Of a DNA stretch of 64,000 nucleotides, positions 46,868 to 57,639 are shown one piece after another; the first letter of the stretch is position 1, and each line of letters begins with the position of its first letter. A program made the translations under genes and the position numbers. The notes beneath the pieces are model-generated. The model was given only the letters and a program-made list of their open reading frames with translations. It was not told the DNA's origin and searched no databases. This DNA comes from Varanus komodoensis (taxonomy: Eukaryota > Chordata > Lepidosauria > Squamata > Varanidae), in contig NW_025336599.1 in NCBI RefSeq assembly GCF_004798865.1, forward strand, positions 1,906,271 to 1,970,270. Direction: 5' to 3'.

Positions 46868-46881
46868 GTTCACCCACCCCT
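46868..46881. repeat. BovB target-site duplication, right copy
   Basis: GTTCACCCACCCCT, identical to 45503-45516. Confidence 0.92.
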
Positions 46882-47032
46882 ATACTTCTCTAAAAGCATG
46901 AAACTGAGAACTGTGTATGTTAGGGTGAAATGTCCAGAAAAAATGCATATATTCCTGCCTGCATAGCTTCATATCAGTCTAGCACACTGAGTGACCTTTG
47001 CTAAGCTGGAAAGCGCAGGCCTGGAGCTGGAT
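46882..47032. other. Short non-coding stretch
   Basis: Nothing recognisable. Confidence 0.4.
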
Positions 47033-47115
47033 AGCTGGCTACACATGGAAGCGAAGTAGGGAGTTCGACTCAATGGCCTTATCGGACCCTTCCGACTCTA
47101 CTACTATCCACTACT
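47033..47115 (+). mobile_element. CR1-type LINE 3' tail, different subfamily
   Basis: Words gttcgactcaatggcctta and tcggacccttccgactctac followed by ctactat repeats, the closing motif of a CR1-type LINE close to that at 1-196 (aactctactattctatg). Confidence 0.6.
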
Positions 47116-47119
47116 ATTC

Positions 47120-48340
47120 TTTTCCAAAAGTTTAACAATGATTTCTTTAGGTAAGTTGTATACAAAAATGTATGTATTACGGAAAAATGCATGCAACATT
47201 GTATATGAACATAAACATGGGCTCTGATCCAAACCATGGCAAAATCCATGCATTTCCAAGTTTGCACTGTGATTTGCGGAACCTCCAAAATGTGCAAAAT
47301 GTGTTTGAGATCCTGAGCTTGCAAGCATGCATACTTTTGTAAAATGCACATGAATAGTCTTTAATTAATGGGAGAAGAATGTGTTCTTTTCAAAGATGAG
47401 CACAATACGAAAAGATGCATGTGGAAAGGGAAACAGAACAAGAACAGTGACAGCGACAGCAACAGCGACAACACTTGACTGAGAACAAGTTTCATGATGT
47501 AATATTGTCAAATTTGTGTTTTGCTGATTTATACATCCCTGACCACGGCAAGTAGTGACTTACAGACTTCATGAATCTAGAGAAATATAAAATCCTGTAT
47601 CATCCCTTCTCAATGTTTTGGATTAGAATTTACAGAATTCCTGGCCATTGAGCATGCTAGCTGGGGCTGATGGGAGGTGAACTCCAAGAGCTGGTATAAT
47701 GCTTTAAAAATCCATGCACACATATTTGCTTATGACCCACGCCGAATTGGGTGGCTATGAATTCTACACACCCATGATGTTTTGGGCCAGGGCTGGTCCC
47801 ACTCTTAGGAGTGCTTTCCTTTATCAGCCTGGAAGCTACTGCTGGCAGCTCTTTCCATTGGACAAGGCTTATCCTATGAAGGAGAAGCACATTTCATTTT
47901 CTTCCATATCTATATTTATCAGATTTTTCCCAAGGTGATGTAAATGCACTTCATGTTTTCTGAATATGTGTCCAACTCAGTACAAGCAGGCAGGGGAACA
48001 TATGACACTTTTTGTAACAGGATATGCATCCTTAACCCCAAGCAAAATGCCTTTCTGGAACTTTCTGGAATTCCTATATTTTATCTGCTTATGTGTAACC
48101 ATGAGATCCTTGAGCTCAGCTAGTTGTCAAAATGCAATATTGCTGGGAAATTTAAAAGCTAGATGTCCTCAAATGCTATCCCCTTGAAACCATTAAGGCT
48201 ATTCTGCATGTGAAGTTTTCTGCACATGTCTGCAAGCTCAAGAGCACTTACATGACAGTAAATTATATGATGATGATGATGTTACATTTTTATGCTGCTT
48301 GTAGCTGGAGCTGAAGATATACAATATTTTATACACAATA
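47120..48340. other. Non-coding stretch
   Basis: No gene seen. The palindromic word gggctgatgggaggtgaactcc occurs at 47665-47686. Confidence 0.45.
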
Positions 48341-48348
48341 TTTTAAGT

Positions 48349-48412
48349 CACCCATCCAGATTTCAGGCAGGCCTAACCCTGCTTAGCTTCCAAGATTAGG
48401 CAGGATCAGGCA
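48349..48412 (-). repeat. 5S rRNA-derived segment, copy 2
   Basis: The plus strand cccatccaga ... aaccctgcttagcttccaag ... ggatcaggc is the reverse complement of 5S rRNA positions from the internal promoter to the tacttggatggg region. It is closer to 5S than the copy at 20780-20840. About 64 bases. Confidence 0.65.
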
Positions 48413-50580
48413 CAGAAGCTACATATAGAAGAGTTGGCACCTGTGTTTGCATGCATTCCTCTTCCTTCTGGTCCTAGTTCCTTTTATATTCCAGCTCTTA
48501 TGTTGTAAGTCAATAGGCCCTGAGATCAGGACTGTCAGATATGAAATGGGGGTGTTGAGGAGAGCTGGGGGATGAGTTGGGATCAGGAAAGGACAAAAGA
48601 GGTCATGGATCTATGGGATCCATGGAAGAGCCAGTGACAGCATTCTAGCCCTTCTCCATGGTAAAGGAAGCATGTTAGAAAGGCACAGAGGTCTATCTTA
48701 GGAGAAGGATAACATCCCATAAAATCCTCCATCTCTTTTCCTGCCCTGCTGGAAACAGCCTGGCAAAGCAAGATGGAGGCCTCCAGTTTCACAATGAAAG
48801 ATGTAGCACCCTCGATTGGGTAGGGATTTCCTCTTTAATGGATTAGAACCATAACAGTAATGCTCCAAGTCCTTCTAGTCCAGCATTAGCTTTCCATAGA
48901 GTCTCACCGGAAGTTCACGAGCAGATCTTGAAGGCTCCAAGTGTTTCCTGTTGCTCTTCTCCGGCAGCAGGATGTTCTGACCCTGAGCGTAGTGTTTCCA
49001 TACATCTATTGTGGCATAAGCAAGACTGCTAGTCAGGGCCACCCCATACCAAGAAGTAGATCCTGGAGAAGTTGGCTATGGAATAAGCTTTCATTGGCAT
49101 GGAGTCCAACTTCAAAAGGGCAGAGAATTCCTTGTCGATCCAGTAAGAAGTAAATCCATTTCACTAAATTCAGTAGGGCTTATTTCCAAGTGAACATGGA
49201 CAGGAATAGGATGTATGACTGCTAGCACAAACCATAATGTGACGAGCGTCTGCTTCCCCCTGCCTTCCCAGCCATGCACATTCATTCGCAAATGTCCATC
49301 TTTCTCTTCTACAGGCCTGTTGCCCTGTTCTCTTTTCCAGCTGGTCCACTTGGCAAATGCCGAGCAGTAGTAGTAATGCCAAGCCTTGGCAACATGAGTC
49401 TTTATGCTGCCTAAACCAATCCAAGAATCTCACGTAATAGAAATATTAGCTCTAGTATCATGTGTTTCCTTCTGATTATGAACAGGCCTGTATGTGTTGT
49501 TTTTAAAAAAAAAACATGGCACAAGGAACACTGTAATAGCCATGTGTATACTAAAGTTCTGAAAGTAACTGCTGTTGCTACATTTTTTCCCCTTAGCAGC
49601 TGTCTTTGCCTGTGTGTGCTTGTGTGGGATGCCCTTCCCCACTCCCCACCATCTCTATATCAATAGCTGGGGGAACAGTGAGTGCATAAAAATGTTAATA
49701 ATTTCCAGATTACTGTGATTTGCTGTAGTTTTATGCAATGCAGTTTGACTTCATCTGATGGATGGTTACATTATGAGTGGCAGGATTAAAAGGAGTGCAG
49801 TGTACAAATAAAACTGTAGAACCAAAAGAAAAGCATAGAGGGAAATTTTGCTGTGCCTTTTGGAGAATTTAATTGAATGCTCTAAAATGATGACTGGGAA
49901 GAAAGGCCAAACTTTGAATGAAAATGCATTCTGAGTAGCACATGCAACGCACGCACCATGACATGCGCGGGCATCTTCAAGTCGACTCAACTTGAATTTC
50001 CATCTCTGGGTCACTTTCTTATGCTCTGGTCTTTCAGAACACTTTAAAAATCTTGTTCGTGCCAATCGGTTTGATCTGCTCTCACTTGAAGGTTTGTATG
50101 CTTGTGGGTTTTTTTTTTTTTTTTGCTGCTGCTGCCTTTTTTTCAAGCCTAATTCATGTGTTGCTGTTATATTTTAATGTTGTTGGGTTTTCTTCCTGTA
50201 ATGTTACATTTTCCTGGCAATTGAAAACCTTTTGGGGAGGATAATTTATTCTGGAGACTGGTTTTAAACATTCCATTAAAGAAATAGATTTTTGAAAGGC
50301 CAATAAATAAATACATAAATACGTCTTGAAGAACCCGCAGGTCCTTAATGCTCATGCAAGCAGATGTCCTCTGGCATAGCAGAACTTGCTTGTCCCCTGA
50401 AGGGTCACCCAACCCTGTGGAACAGATTTGGGGTGTGCACCCAGAAGCTGCAAGGAAAATCAATTCTCCGGCACTTTCATTTTGCTGGCAGATGGCTAAC
50501 ATCAGATCCAGCCCATTAAGTCCCACTCCTTTTGATCACGGTCTGCCCACTTTTCCTCTCCAAGTAACTAAGCAGGAACA
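48413..50580. other. Non-coding stretch
   Basis: No gene seen. A copy of the palindromic repeat with tagggcttatttccaagtga lies at 49166-49213, and a poly-T run at about 50108-50124. Confidence 0.45.
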
Positions 50581-50583
50581 AAA

Positions 50584-50660
50584 GTGAGCCACCTTGGGAC
50601 TTTTAAAGTGTTTGGCAGCATATAGATGGAAATATAAATAAATATACAATAAATAGTGAC
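50584..50660 (+). mobile_element. L2-type 3' tail fragment
   Basis: gtgagccaccttgggactt, gcagcatatagatgg and a (AAATA)n end, matching the layout of the L2 3' signature at 12612-12705. Confidence 0.55.
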
Positions 50661-52338
50661 CCTAACCAGGTCAAAACTAAATTTAAAGGGCAGCGAGAAC
50701 ATATATAAACCTGTCCTGGCCCTAAGATCAGAACTGGGCCCTGCGCATGTATCTACCCATGACAGCAATTAGGTGGGAGAGCACAAGAGACCAGACCTTT
50801 TCCCTAGGGATCCCACCCATGGATTGCCTTTCCACATGGGGAATGTGAGCCTCTTTCCCTGATTTGAACGGGATATTCTTGCCTTGTTTTCAGTGGATGG
50901 ATGCCCTTTTCATATCCCCTTCTTTACTCTCACTATTGCTGTTATTCTACATGTTCTGTGCTACTTCTTAAAGTTGTATTCAGTGTTATTTCACTTGCAA
51001 ACCCCCTTGAGGGAGTTCTGCTTCAAAAGGCATATAAGGATGAGGATGATGAGTTTCTGTCCACCTTTCCTTCTGCTCGGGCCTTTGAAGGACAAGACAC
51101 ACAGAAGGACATGGCCCTCAGGACAGCTAATGAAAACAGCAAGGTTGTAAGCCTGTATGCCAGGGATGCACAGATTCTACCCCCCGAGCGGCTCTCTGTG
51201 AGTGCCCAGACATGCTCGGCACTGCCACCTTTCCCCTGCTGATTTCATGTTGCTTCTTTCTCCTCCATGTCTACCAACAAGGAAAGCAAAACTCCACCAG
51301 GATCACGTGTGTGCGTGCATGTGTGCATTTCTCCCCAAATATTTTCATTTTCATTTTTGTTAGCATATTGATATCTTGCCTTATTTCATTTCAAGGAACT
51401 CAAGACAACTACAAGATTCTCTTCATATGTGCCTTTCCCTCACTTCACAATCCCATGAGACCCCAGGGCCACCAGCGGTCCTCAGGGGTGCTGCTGATTT
51501 TCTGAATCAACAGCAGTGCAATTAGAGTAGATATAGCAAAGTAAAAGCTATTTCGGAGTTGTGTGTTAATGAAAGATGATTTCCAGTTAGCATGTAAGAA
51601 AGCTGGGATCAGGCAATGGCCTTCCATCCTTCCAACGATGCCTGAACTATCGATGCAAGTTTGGAATGGCTAGAAATAGCAACAGCAGGGCAGGCTGCCT
51701 GAGCCATGAGGAGCCTGCCCCCCTCCCCTGCGAGCAATGACAAAGGAGTCACCCCAGTGGGGTTTCATTACACACCAAAACAGCTTCGGCATATTCTGTT
51801 TATCCAGTCATTCATCTCCGCCAGCAAGAGAGGAGCTTTAGAAAATTAAGAGCTGATGAAACTGTATCACATTGCAGGGAGTTCAAGATGCTGCAACGAA
51901 TATTACTTTATGCGGCCTTCCTAAAGACCCAAACATAATTGTTGATGAAAGCAACCTGGAAATATATTGAGGGCCAGATCATGTTTAATCTGAGAAATCC
52001 TTCAGCAGTGATTCTCACCAGCAGTTTTAAGATCATAACGTGCATTTTTTTCATGTGTTGTAGTTGTGCAGCTTGTGAATGAAGGGGGACCTGGCATGGA
52101 GGAAGAGTGGGTACGGGACACAGGACTAGAACAAGGAAAGTAAAGGCGAGCAATATATTGGTAGGAATTGTTATCGTATTCAGCTGTGCCAGCCAGTATC
52201 TATCCCTGTCATTATCTATCTGGTGAACAGCTTTGGGAAATGTAGGGGCCAGTTTGCTTTCCCCGACTGGGTCTCCTCTGAGGATGTTGTCCCCACTCCA
52301 TGGGTGCAAAGAAAGAGAGGGAGAGAGAGGGAAAGAGA
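50661..52338. other. Non-coding stretch
   Basis: Nothing recognisable. Confidence 0.45.
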
Positions 52339-52340
52339 GG

Positions 52341-52482
52341 CAGGCAAGGCAAGGCAGGGCAGGGCAGGGCAGGGCAGGGCAGGGCAGGGCAGGGCAGGGC
52401 AGGGCAGGGCAAGGCAAGGCAAGGCAGGGCAAGGCAGGGCAAGGCAAGGCAAGGCAGGGCAAGGCAGGGCAAGGCAAGGCAA
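52341..52482. repeat. GGGCA/AGGCA pentanucleotide minisatellite
   Basis: About 28 five-base units. Eleven successive GGGCA units at 52357-52410 form a run of G3 tracts with two-base loops, followed by interleaved AGGCA and GGGCA units. Open frames of up to 132 residues across it (Gly-Arg-Ala-Gln repeats) are artefacts of the period. Confidence 0.97.
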
Positions 52483-52483
52483 A

Positions 52484-55400
52484 TAAAAATGGAAATCACA
52501 GCTGCAAGTGGGAGCAGCAAAAACTTTCACAATATGGAATATTGCAGCCAGCTGCTCATCCTTTCCAAGGATACTCTATTCCATTCCCATTCCCTTCTTC
52601 TAATATTGTCATTATTTATTCTTGTTGTTGATGCATAAGAACAGCTTTGCTATTACTCGTAAGGGTTCTTGATTTTTTGTATCTAGTCCAAGAAGGATGG
52701 GCTACTGTTTGAGATGTTATTCCTCCATTCCCTGAAGAAACAGATACGAAGTGATGTCCTTTGGAACAGATGCACCCAGAATGTTTGAATCAATGCAAAA
52801 ACAAGCTTAATGTGATTCTATATTGAAAATGTAGAGTTTTAAAGAAGGCATGCTCCAAAATCTTCATGACTCTTAGCCATCATGTGACAGCATTGCTTCA
52901 GTCTACTTCACTTTCCTCAGAGCAACATGGATCAAAACAAGCAGGCCCACAGTTTTCCATAAACATTTCAGCATGGGTCTATGCCCCTTCCCCTTTGTAA
53001 AGGCTGCACTTTACCTAGAGATCTGAGTTTTTTTCCTTAAAGTATCAGGGTTTTTTTTAAAGAATGTATGGCTGTGTTCTCTCAAGGTGTGCAGATAAAT
53101 CCTAAATCCAGAACCACCAAACAGAGCTACTTTGGAGAGAGTGGGAAGTTGTCTGGGTGGGTGAGAATATCTCCTGCATTAGACCAAACCGAATCTGAAC
53201 TGCCATAAAGCTTTGCTAACAATTCACAGGCAAACAAAGCCGCAGGTTGTGTCTGCAAAATGCACATTCCTTTCCTTGTTTCCATCTAAAGAAAATGCTA
53301 GGGTGGAGAGAGGGCAGGGGGAGAAGAAGAGGCCACGTGTGTTTTGTGGTAGGGAACGTGATGACCAAGGCTTTCCATCGTATCTTTTGGGAAAGATGTA
53401 GATGCAGGAAAGATGTGCTGGTTGCTCCATTACACAGCAAAGAGTACATTAGATTGTCCATAAGCGGGCGGAGGGAACAGAATTCTTTTTAAAAATGCCC
53501 CAAACTTCAAAACTTCTTCTTGCATTACACAATATGCATGGTATTGCAGAACATACACTTGGATAAATTTTCTCTATAAAATGTCATTCAAAATCCATTC
53601 CTTCAAGCATGGAGCAGGTGAGATTTCTGGGACATGCCCATTGAGTAGAAAACCAAAACAAAAGAAACTCCCCTTTTTTCCTTATTCCCCTGCACCTGCC
53701 CTTCTGAACTTTAACAGACTTCTGACTTAGCAGCTCCACTGAGATGTATGCCACATTCATACAAATATTTCTCTCAGTCCAAGAATAAGTGGCAAACAGA
53801 ACGTAAATCCCTCCCCTCAAAACTTTGAAGATTTGTGCTGGAGAGCTGCCCTGAAGCAGTCCTGAAGTTGTGCAGATTACTTCCCAATAGGCACCCCTAC
53901 CAAACATATCATTTTCATCCAAATATCCCACAAAGAACAAGAGGAGTAAATATGTCAACTGTGGTGTTGTGGATTAGGACTTCAAACATTCATCCTTCAA
54001 GCACAGGACACTAACCCCTTCCCTCAGAAGAAGAGGCTTCTGAAATAATAGTACAGAGAGAGGATTTGGCCATGGAATTTGGTCCAGAACCAAATTCCCC
54101 AGAAAGACTTCAGAAGGATCAGGGAGATTGCCTTGCCTTCCTTGGACTCTGAAGATTTTGAGCATGAGAACACAACATTCCCAAGCTACTGTCATGCTGA
54201 TGCTGTTTCAGGCTACCAAGAAAGGCCCATCTCCTTTAAAAGACACACCTCCAGTCAGCAGGAGCTTGCATAAACAATGCCAAACCCAGATGTACAGCTT
54301 CGTCTTGATCTGCTGCTTGTCGGAGCACAATGCAGACCACCCAGTTCGTGTTTTAGGCTCACTTTGAGCCTGGTGTTGATCTGTTTCTCTCCAGATTCCT
54401 TAGGAGACCTAAGTGAGTCAGATGTCTGCTAGAGAGGACTATAATCGGAGCACTGCAACCCAAGCAGCAACAATAGGAAGCCTCTCCACAAACTGACGCT
54501 GCACGGAACGTTGGCAGGACCCGGGGCTGTTGTGTGTGGGAGATGATCAAGCAACAGACAAATTGCTTGTGTTATGCATTTGAATTAATCTTGGAATAAA
54601 ACTGCCCACTTATTCATCTTGGGAGTGAGGATGCTTTTCTTGACCATGAAAGCTGCTGTGCAAACCTTTGGATTTATTAACACTGGCAAGTCCTAATGCA
54701 ACTAAAATAAAATGCAATACCTATCATTGCAAAGTTGAATGCATATTAAGTGTGGAGCTCCATTCTAGCCATTAGTTTTATGACATTGCTCAAGGAAAAA
54801 GCTGCCATCTATTATTCCGCCCAAAATACAAAGGTCAAATGTTATTAATTAACACAGCCACACAATTCACTGGAGCTAAATGGGTGTTCTTAAATAGCTC
54901 CTTGATTGAGAACTGATGCCTCATTAATCTTAAAACATAGCGACTTGAGAACATCCGTAAAGTCAAATGGAATGATGATGGACATTATGGAGAACACAAT
55001 TTCCCATTTGCAGGTATGGGTTCACAACCTGGAACCTTTCCTGAAATGCTCCAGTGACATGTCTCTACCACTGTAATCAGATGAGGAAAACTATATACTG
55101 TACGTTTTTAGAGACTGGCAGCATAACACATTTTCAACTGCTGAATATCCATTGTCTCTTCCCGGGGAACCCTGGTAGGGAGAAATGTCTAGTAGAAGTC
55201 TCATCCCCCGGCAAAAAGGACTGGCCATGCGCAGAGGGAGGTGGCCTGCTTCACATGCTTCCTGTGAGAACTGGTGCCTTAATGGCACAGCATGACTTTT
55301 ACAAGTGCTAGCCCTAGAACAAGGCTGCAAAGACGGTGTCCCACAGGGAGCCCCCCCCCACCGCCCTATTTGGTGGCCCCCAGATCTTTGAATTTGCTAT

Positions 55401-55815
55401 TATGGGGAAATGGATGAAAGAAAGAAAGCCCTAAGAGCAGGATCTATGGTTCCTGCCACAAAAGCGTTGTTTTAAAGGCAGTGCTTGAAAATTCCTGCAT
55501 CCCAGGAGTGAAGTTTCTATAGCAGGAATCATATATCCTGCTCCTAGGGAGTTTTGTCTCCCTTCCATTCCGTTCCGTTCTGCTCCATTTTGTTCCCAGG
55601 TTAGGGTGGCTGGGGAAGAGAAAAACAGAGTGGCAACCTTAAACCAAGTCTTGTTGACTCTGACTGGCAGCTGCTCTCCAGGGCTTCCTGGAGAAACGGG
55701 GGTCTGAACCCGGGGCTTTCCTGCAGAGCAGGGTTCTATACTACCAAACCATGGTCTGCACTCACCAGCACTGGGTTCCTCAGAGGCTGATCTTGTACCC
55801 ATTGAACATCCGCTA
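52484..55815. other. Non-coding stretch
   Basis: No gene or classifiable repeat seen in 3.3 kb. Open frames up to 124 residues lack recognisable domains. Confidence 0.45.
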
Positions 55816-55816
55816 G

Positions 55817-56008
55817 AACCAGTGTGGTGTAGGACCGGGACAGGACCAGGAGCTCTGGGTTTCAGAACCCATTCATCCATGGTGACTTGAGGTCAGTCGC
55901 AGACTCTCAGCCCCACCTAACTTGCAGAGTCGTTGTGAAGTGAAGACTCAAAGAAGGAAGCGGATTATGTAAGCTGCCTGTGTTGTTACATAACGTATGT
56001 AATAAATA
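55817..56008 (+). mobile_element. MIR-like tRNA SINE (diverged)
   Basis: Head gaaccagtgtggtgtaggac, B-box region gggtttcagaaccc, CORE-like middle gaggtcagtcgcagactctc and cagagtcgttgtgaag, then gtaagctgcctg and a short aataaata end. Confidence 0.75.
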
Positions 56009-56321
56009 CCTGAAGCCATTGAGTGGGGTCATCCAGAGACATGGAGTGCATCATTGTCAGTGCACGGATGGCCCACAAGTCCATTTCGCTCGTTTCTCTT
56101 AAGCAGGTGAGGCTGTGCATGCACAGAAGTGGACTAAAGGAGAGTCAAGAAACCACAGCTCTCTCCAGCAAGACTGAGCTGCTGTTACTGGAAGGTTCTT
56201 CTGACTGAATAGGGGGCACTTAACCTGTTCTGCACGGATTTCATTCCCCTTGAGAGAGCAGCTTTCAGGCATTCTCCCTGATCCGTCTTCATCACTTGAG
56301 GTTTAGGTAGCCTCAGTGGCA

Positions 56322-56437
56322 CAGAGTGCCTTCCACCAGTTTTGGGGGTGGCCCAGGTGGCTCAACGACCGAGCAGGGACAAGAACCCGGGTCGCCCGAG
56401 TCCCAGTCCAGCACTGTGAGCCACTGCACCACACTGG
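56322..56437 (-). mobile_element. MIR-like tRNA SINE head
   Basis: On the minus strand gagagccagtgtggtgcagt, ggctcacagtgctggactgg and cgacccgggttcttgtccct form the tRNA-like head with B box. The body ends after about 115 bases. Confidence 0.75.
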
Positions 56438-56516
56438 CTCTCCTGAGGCTTGTTGCAAAGGATGGCATAGAAATGTTTTAATTAAATTAAATTAAATTAA
56501 AATTAAATTACATTGG
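56438..56516 (+). mobile_element. L2-type 3' tail with (AAATT)n
   Basis: ctgaggcttgttgcaaagga and tggcatagaaatgttt match the L2 end (ctgaggctttggcgaatgg, ggcatagaaatttt), followed by an (ATTAA)n run. Confidence 0.6.
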
Positions 56517-57551
56517 TTGGTTGTCTGTTGTTAATTTGCTGAGCATCATGCATAACATAGGGTTTTGCTAATGGGAACACCAACAGTGACCTGATGAGCT
56601 TCTTTTACCTGGGGAGACGTGGCCCTCAAGATGTTGTCGGACTGCAAATCTCACCAGTCCCAGCCAGTGCAGCCTGCAATCAGAGAGGATGGGAACTGTA
56701 GTCCAGCCTGACCCGTAGGGTCAGCACATTCGTTTGTCCTTCCATTTTTCCATAGGGAAGAAGAGGCTCTGATAAGGAATGCACAGACATTGGGAATTCT
56801 GCTTTCAACATGCACTTAATGCCAGAGTTATGGAGCTGAAGTACAGCAGGGAGCGAAGAGGTGATGGTGCCGAACAAGGGAAACACAATGTTCCCTCCAC
56901 ACTTCCTGCCACTGCAAACTTATGCATATTTATTCCGTGTAAAAGCTGGATGGGTGGCAGGCAGCCCTCACAAGGTCCTCCTAGCGCCACGCTGGGGGCA
57001 CGCGCTGCAGCGGCCTCATCTCAGTTCCACAGGGAATCGAACCTGAAGAAGAGCAACAAGTTGGCAGAAATATGCCTCTCCTTCAAGAACTTCACACAGC
57101 TAGCAATTCAAACTTGAAACCCCAAGTGTTTCAAGAATGGAAATGAGCTGCGCATTCGCAGCACTCATGTGCGGCAACATCGAAATGGAGATACTTTTAC
57201 AATGCACTGTGTGCCGACTTTTGGTACCTGCATAATAATAATGAATATGTTTAACTGTAAGTTGAACAGGGAATAGATGCCTCGGGACCATGGGTTTCTT
57301 TTCATATTTGAAGGCTAGGAAGGAAGTTGGTACACATTGGACCTGGGTCCTAAAACAAGGAAACCTGTCCTAGGGAAGAGACTGTTGACTGGATGTTTAT
57401 TTTAGGATACTTGAGGGGCACTGCATTTCCAAAGTGAAACAATATTGTGCAAAAAGGGCTGTCTACTAAACGTCCTTCACTCCTCTGCCCCTCAAGCAGA
57501 AGTTCATGCTTGCTTATTGTCCTGCTCACTAAATGATCCCAGGCAATCAGG

Positions 57552-57553
<2 letters not shown>
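56517..57553. other. Non-coding stretch
   Basis: No gene seen. At 56630-56706 lies one of the clearest copies of the short palindromic repeat (ggactgcaaatctcacc ... gatgggaactgtagtcc). Confidence 0.45.
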
Positions 57554-57555
<2 letters not shown>

Positions 57556-57610
<55 letters not shown>

Positions 57611-57635
57611 GAGACAGAGAGAGAGACAGAGGGAG
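57556..57635. repeat. (GA)n microsatellite
   Basis: About 23 GA units, then GA interrupted at regular steps by CA. Confidence 0.97.
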
Positions 57636-57639
57636 AGGG

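Noticed and set aside
52341-52482. CRISPR-like array
   Set aside because: Simple five-base tandem repeat without spacers, in a vertebrate genome.
52212-52638. Gly-Arg-Ala-Gln and Ala-Leu-Pro-Cys repeat proteins on both strands
   Set aside because: Pure products of the five-base minisatellite, which is open in all frames.
53970-54560. Possible LTR or Gypsy-like interior near 54 kb
   Set aside because: A cctttaaaaga word and gag-like composition are not enough; no LTR ends or conserved motif were found.
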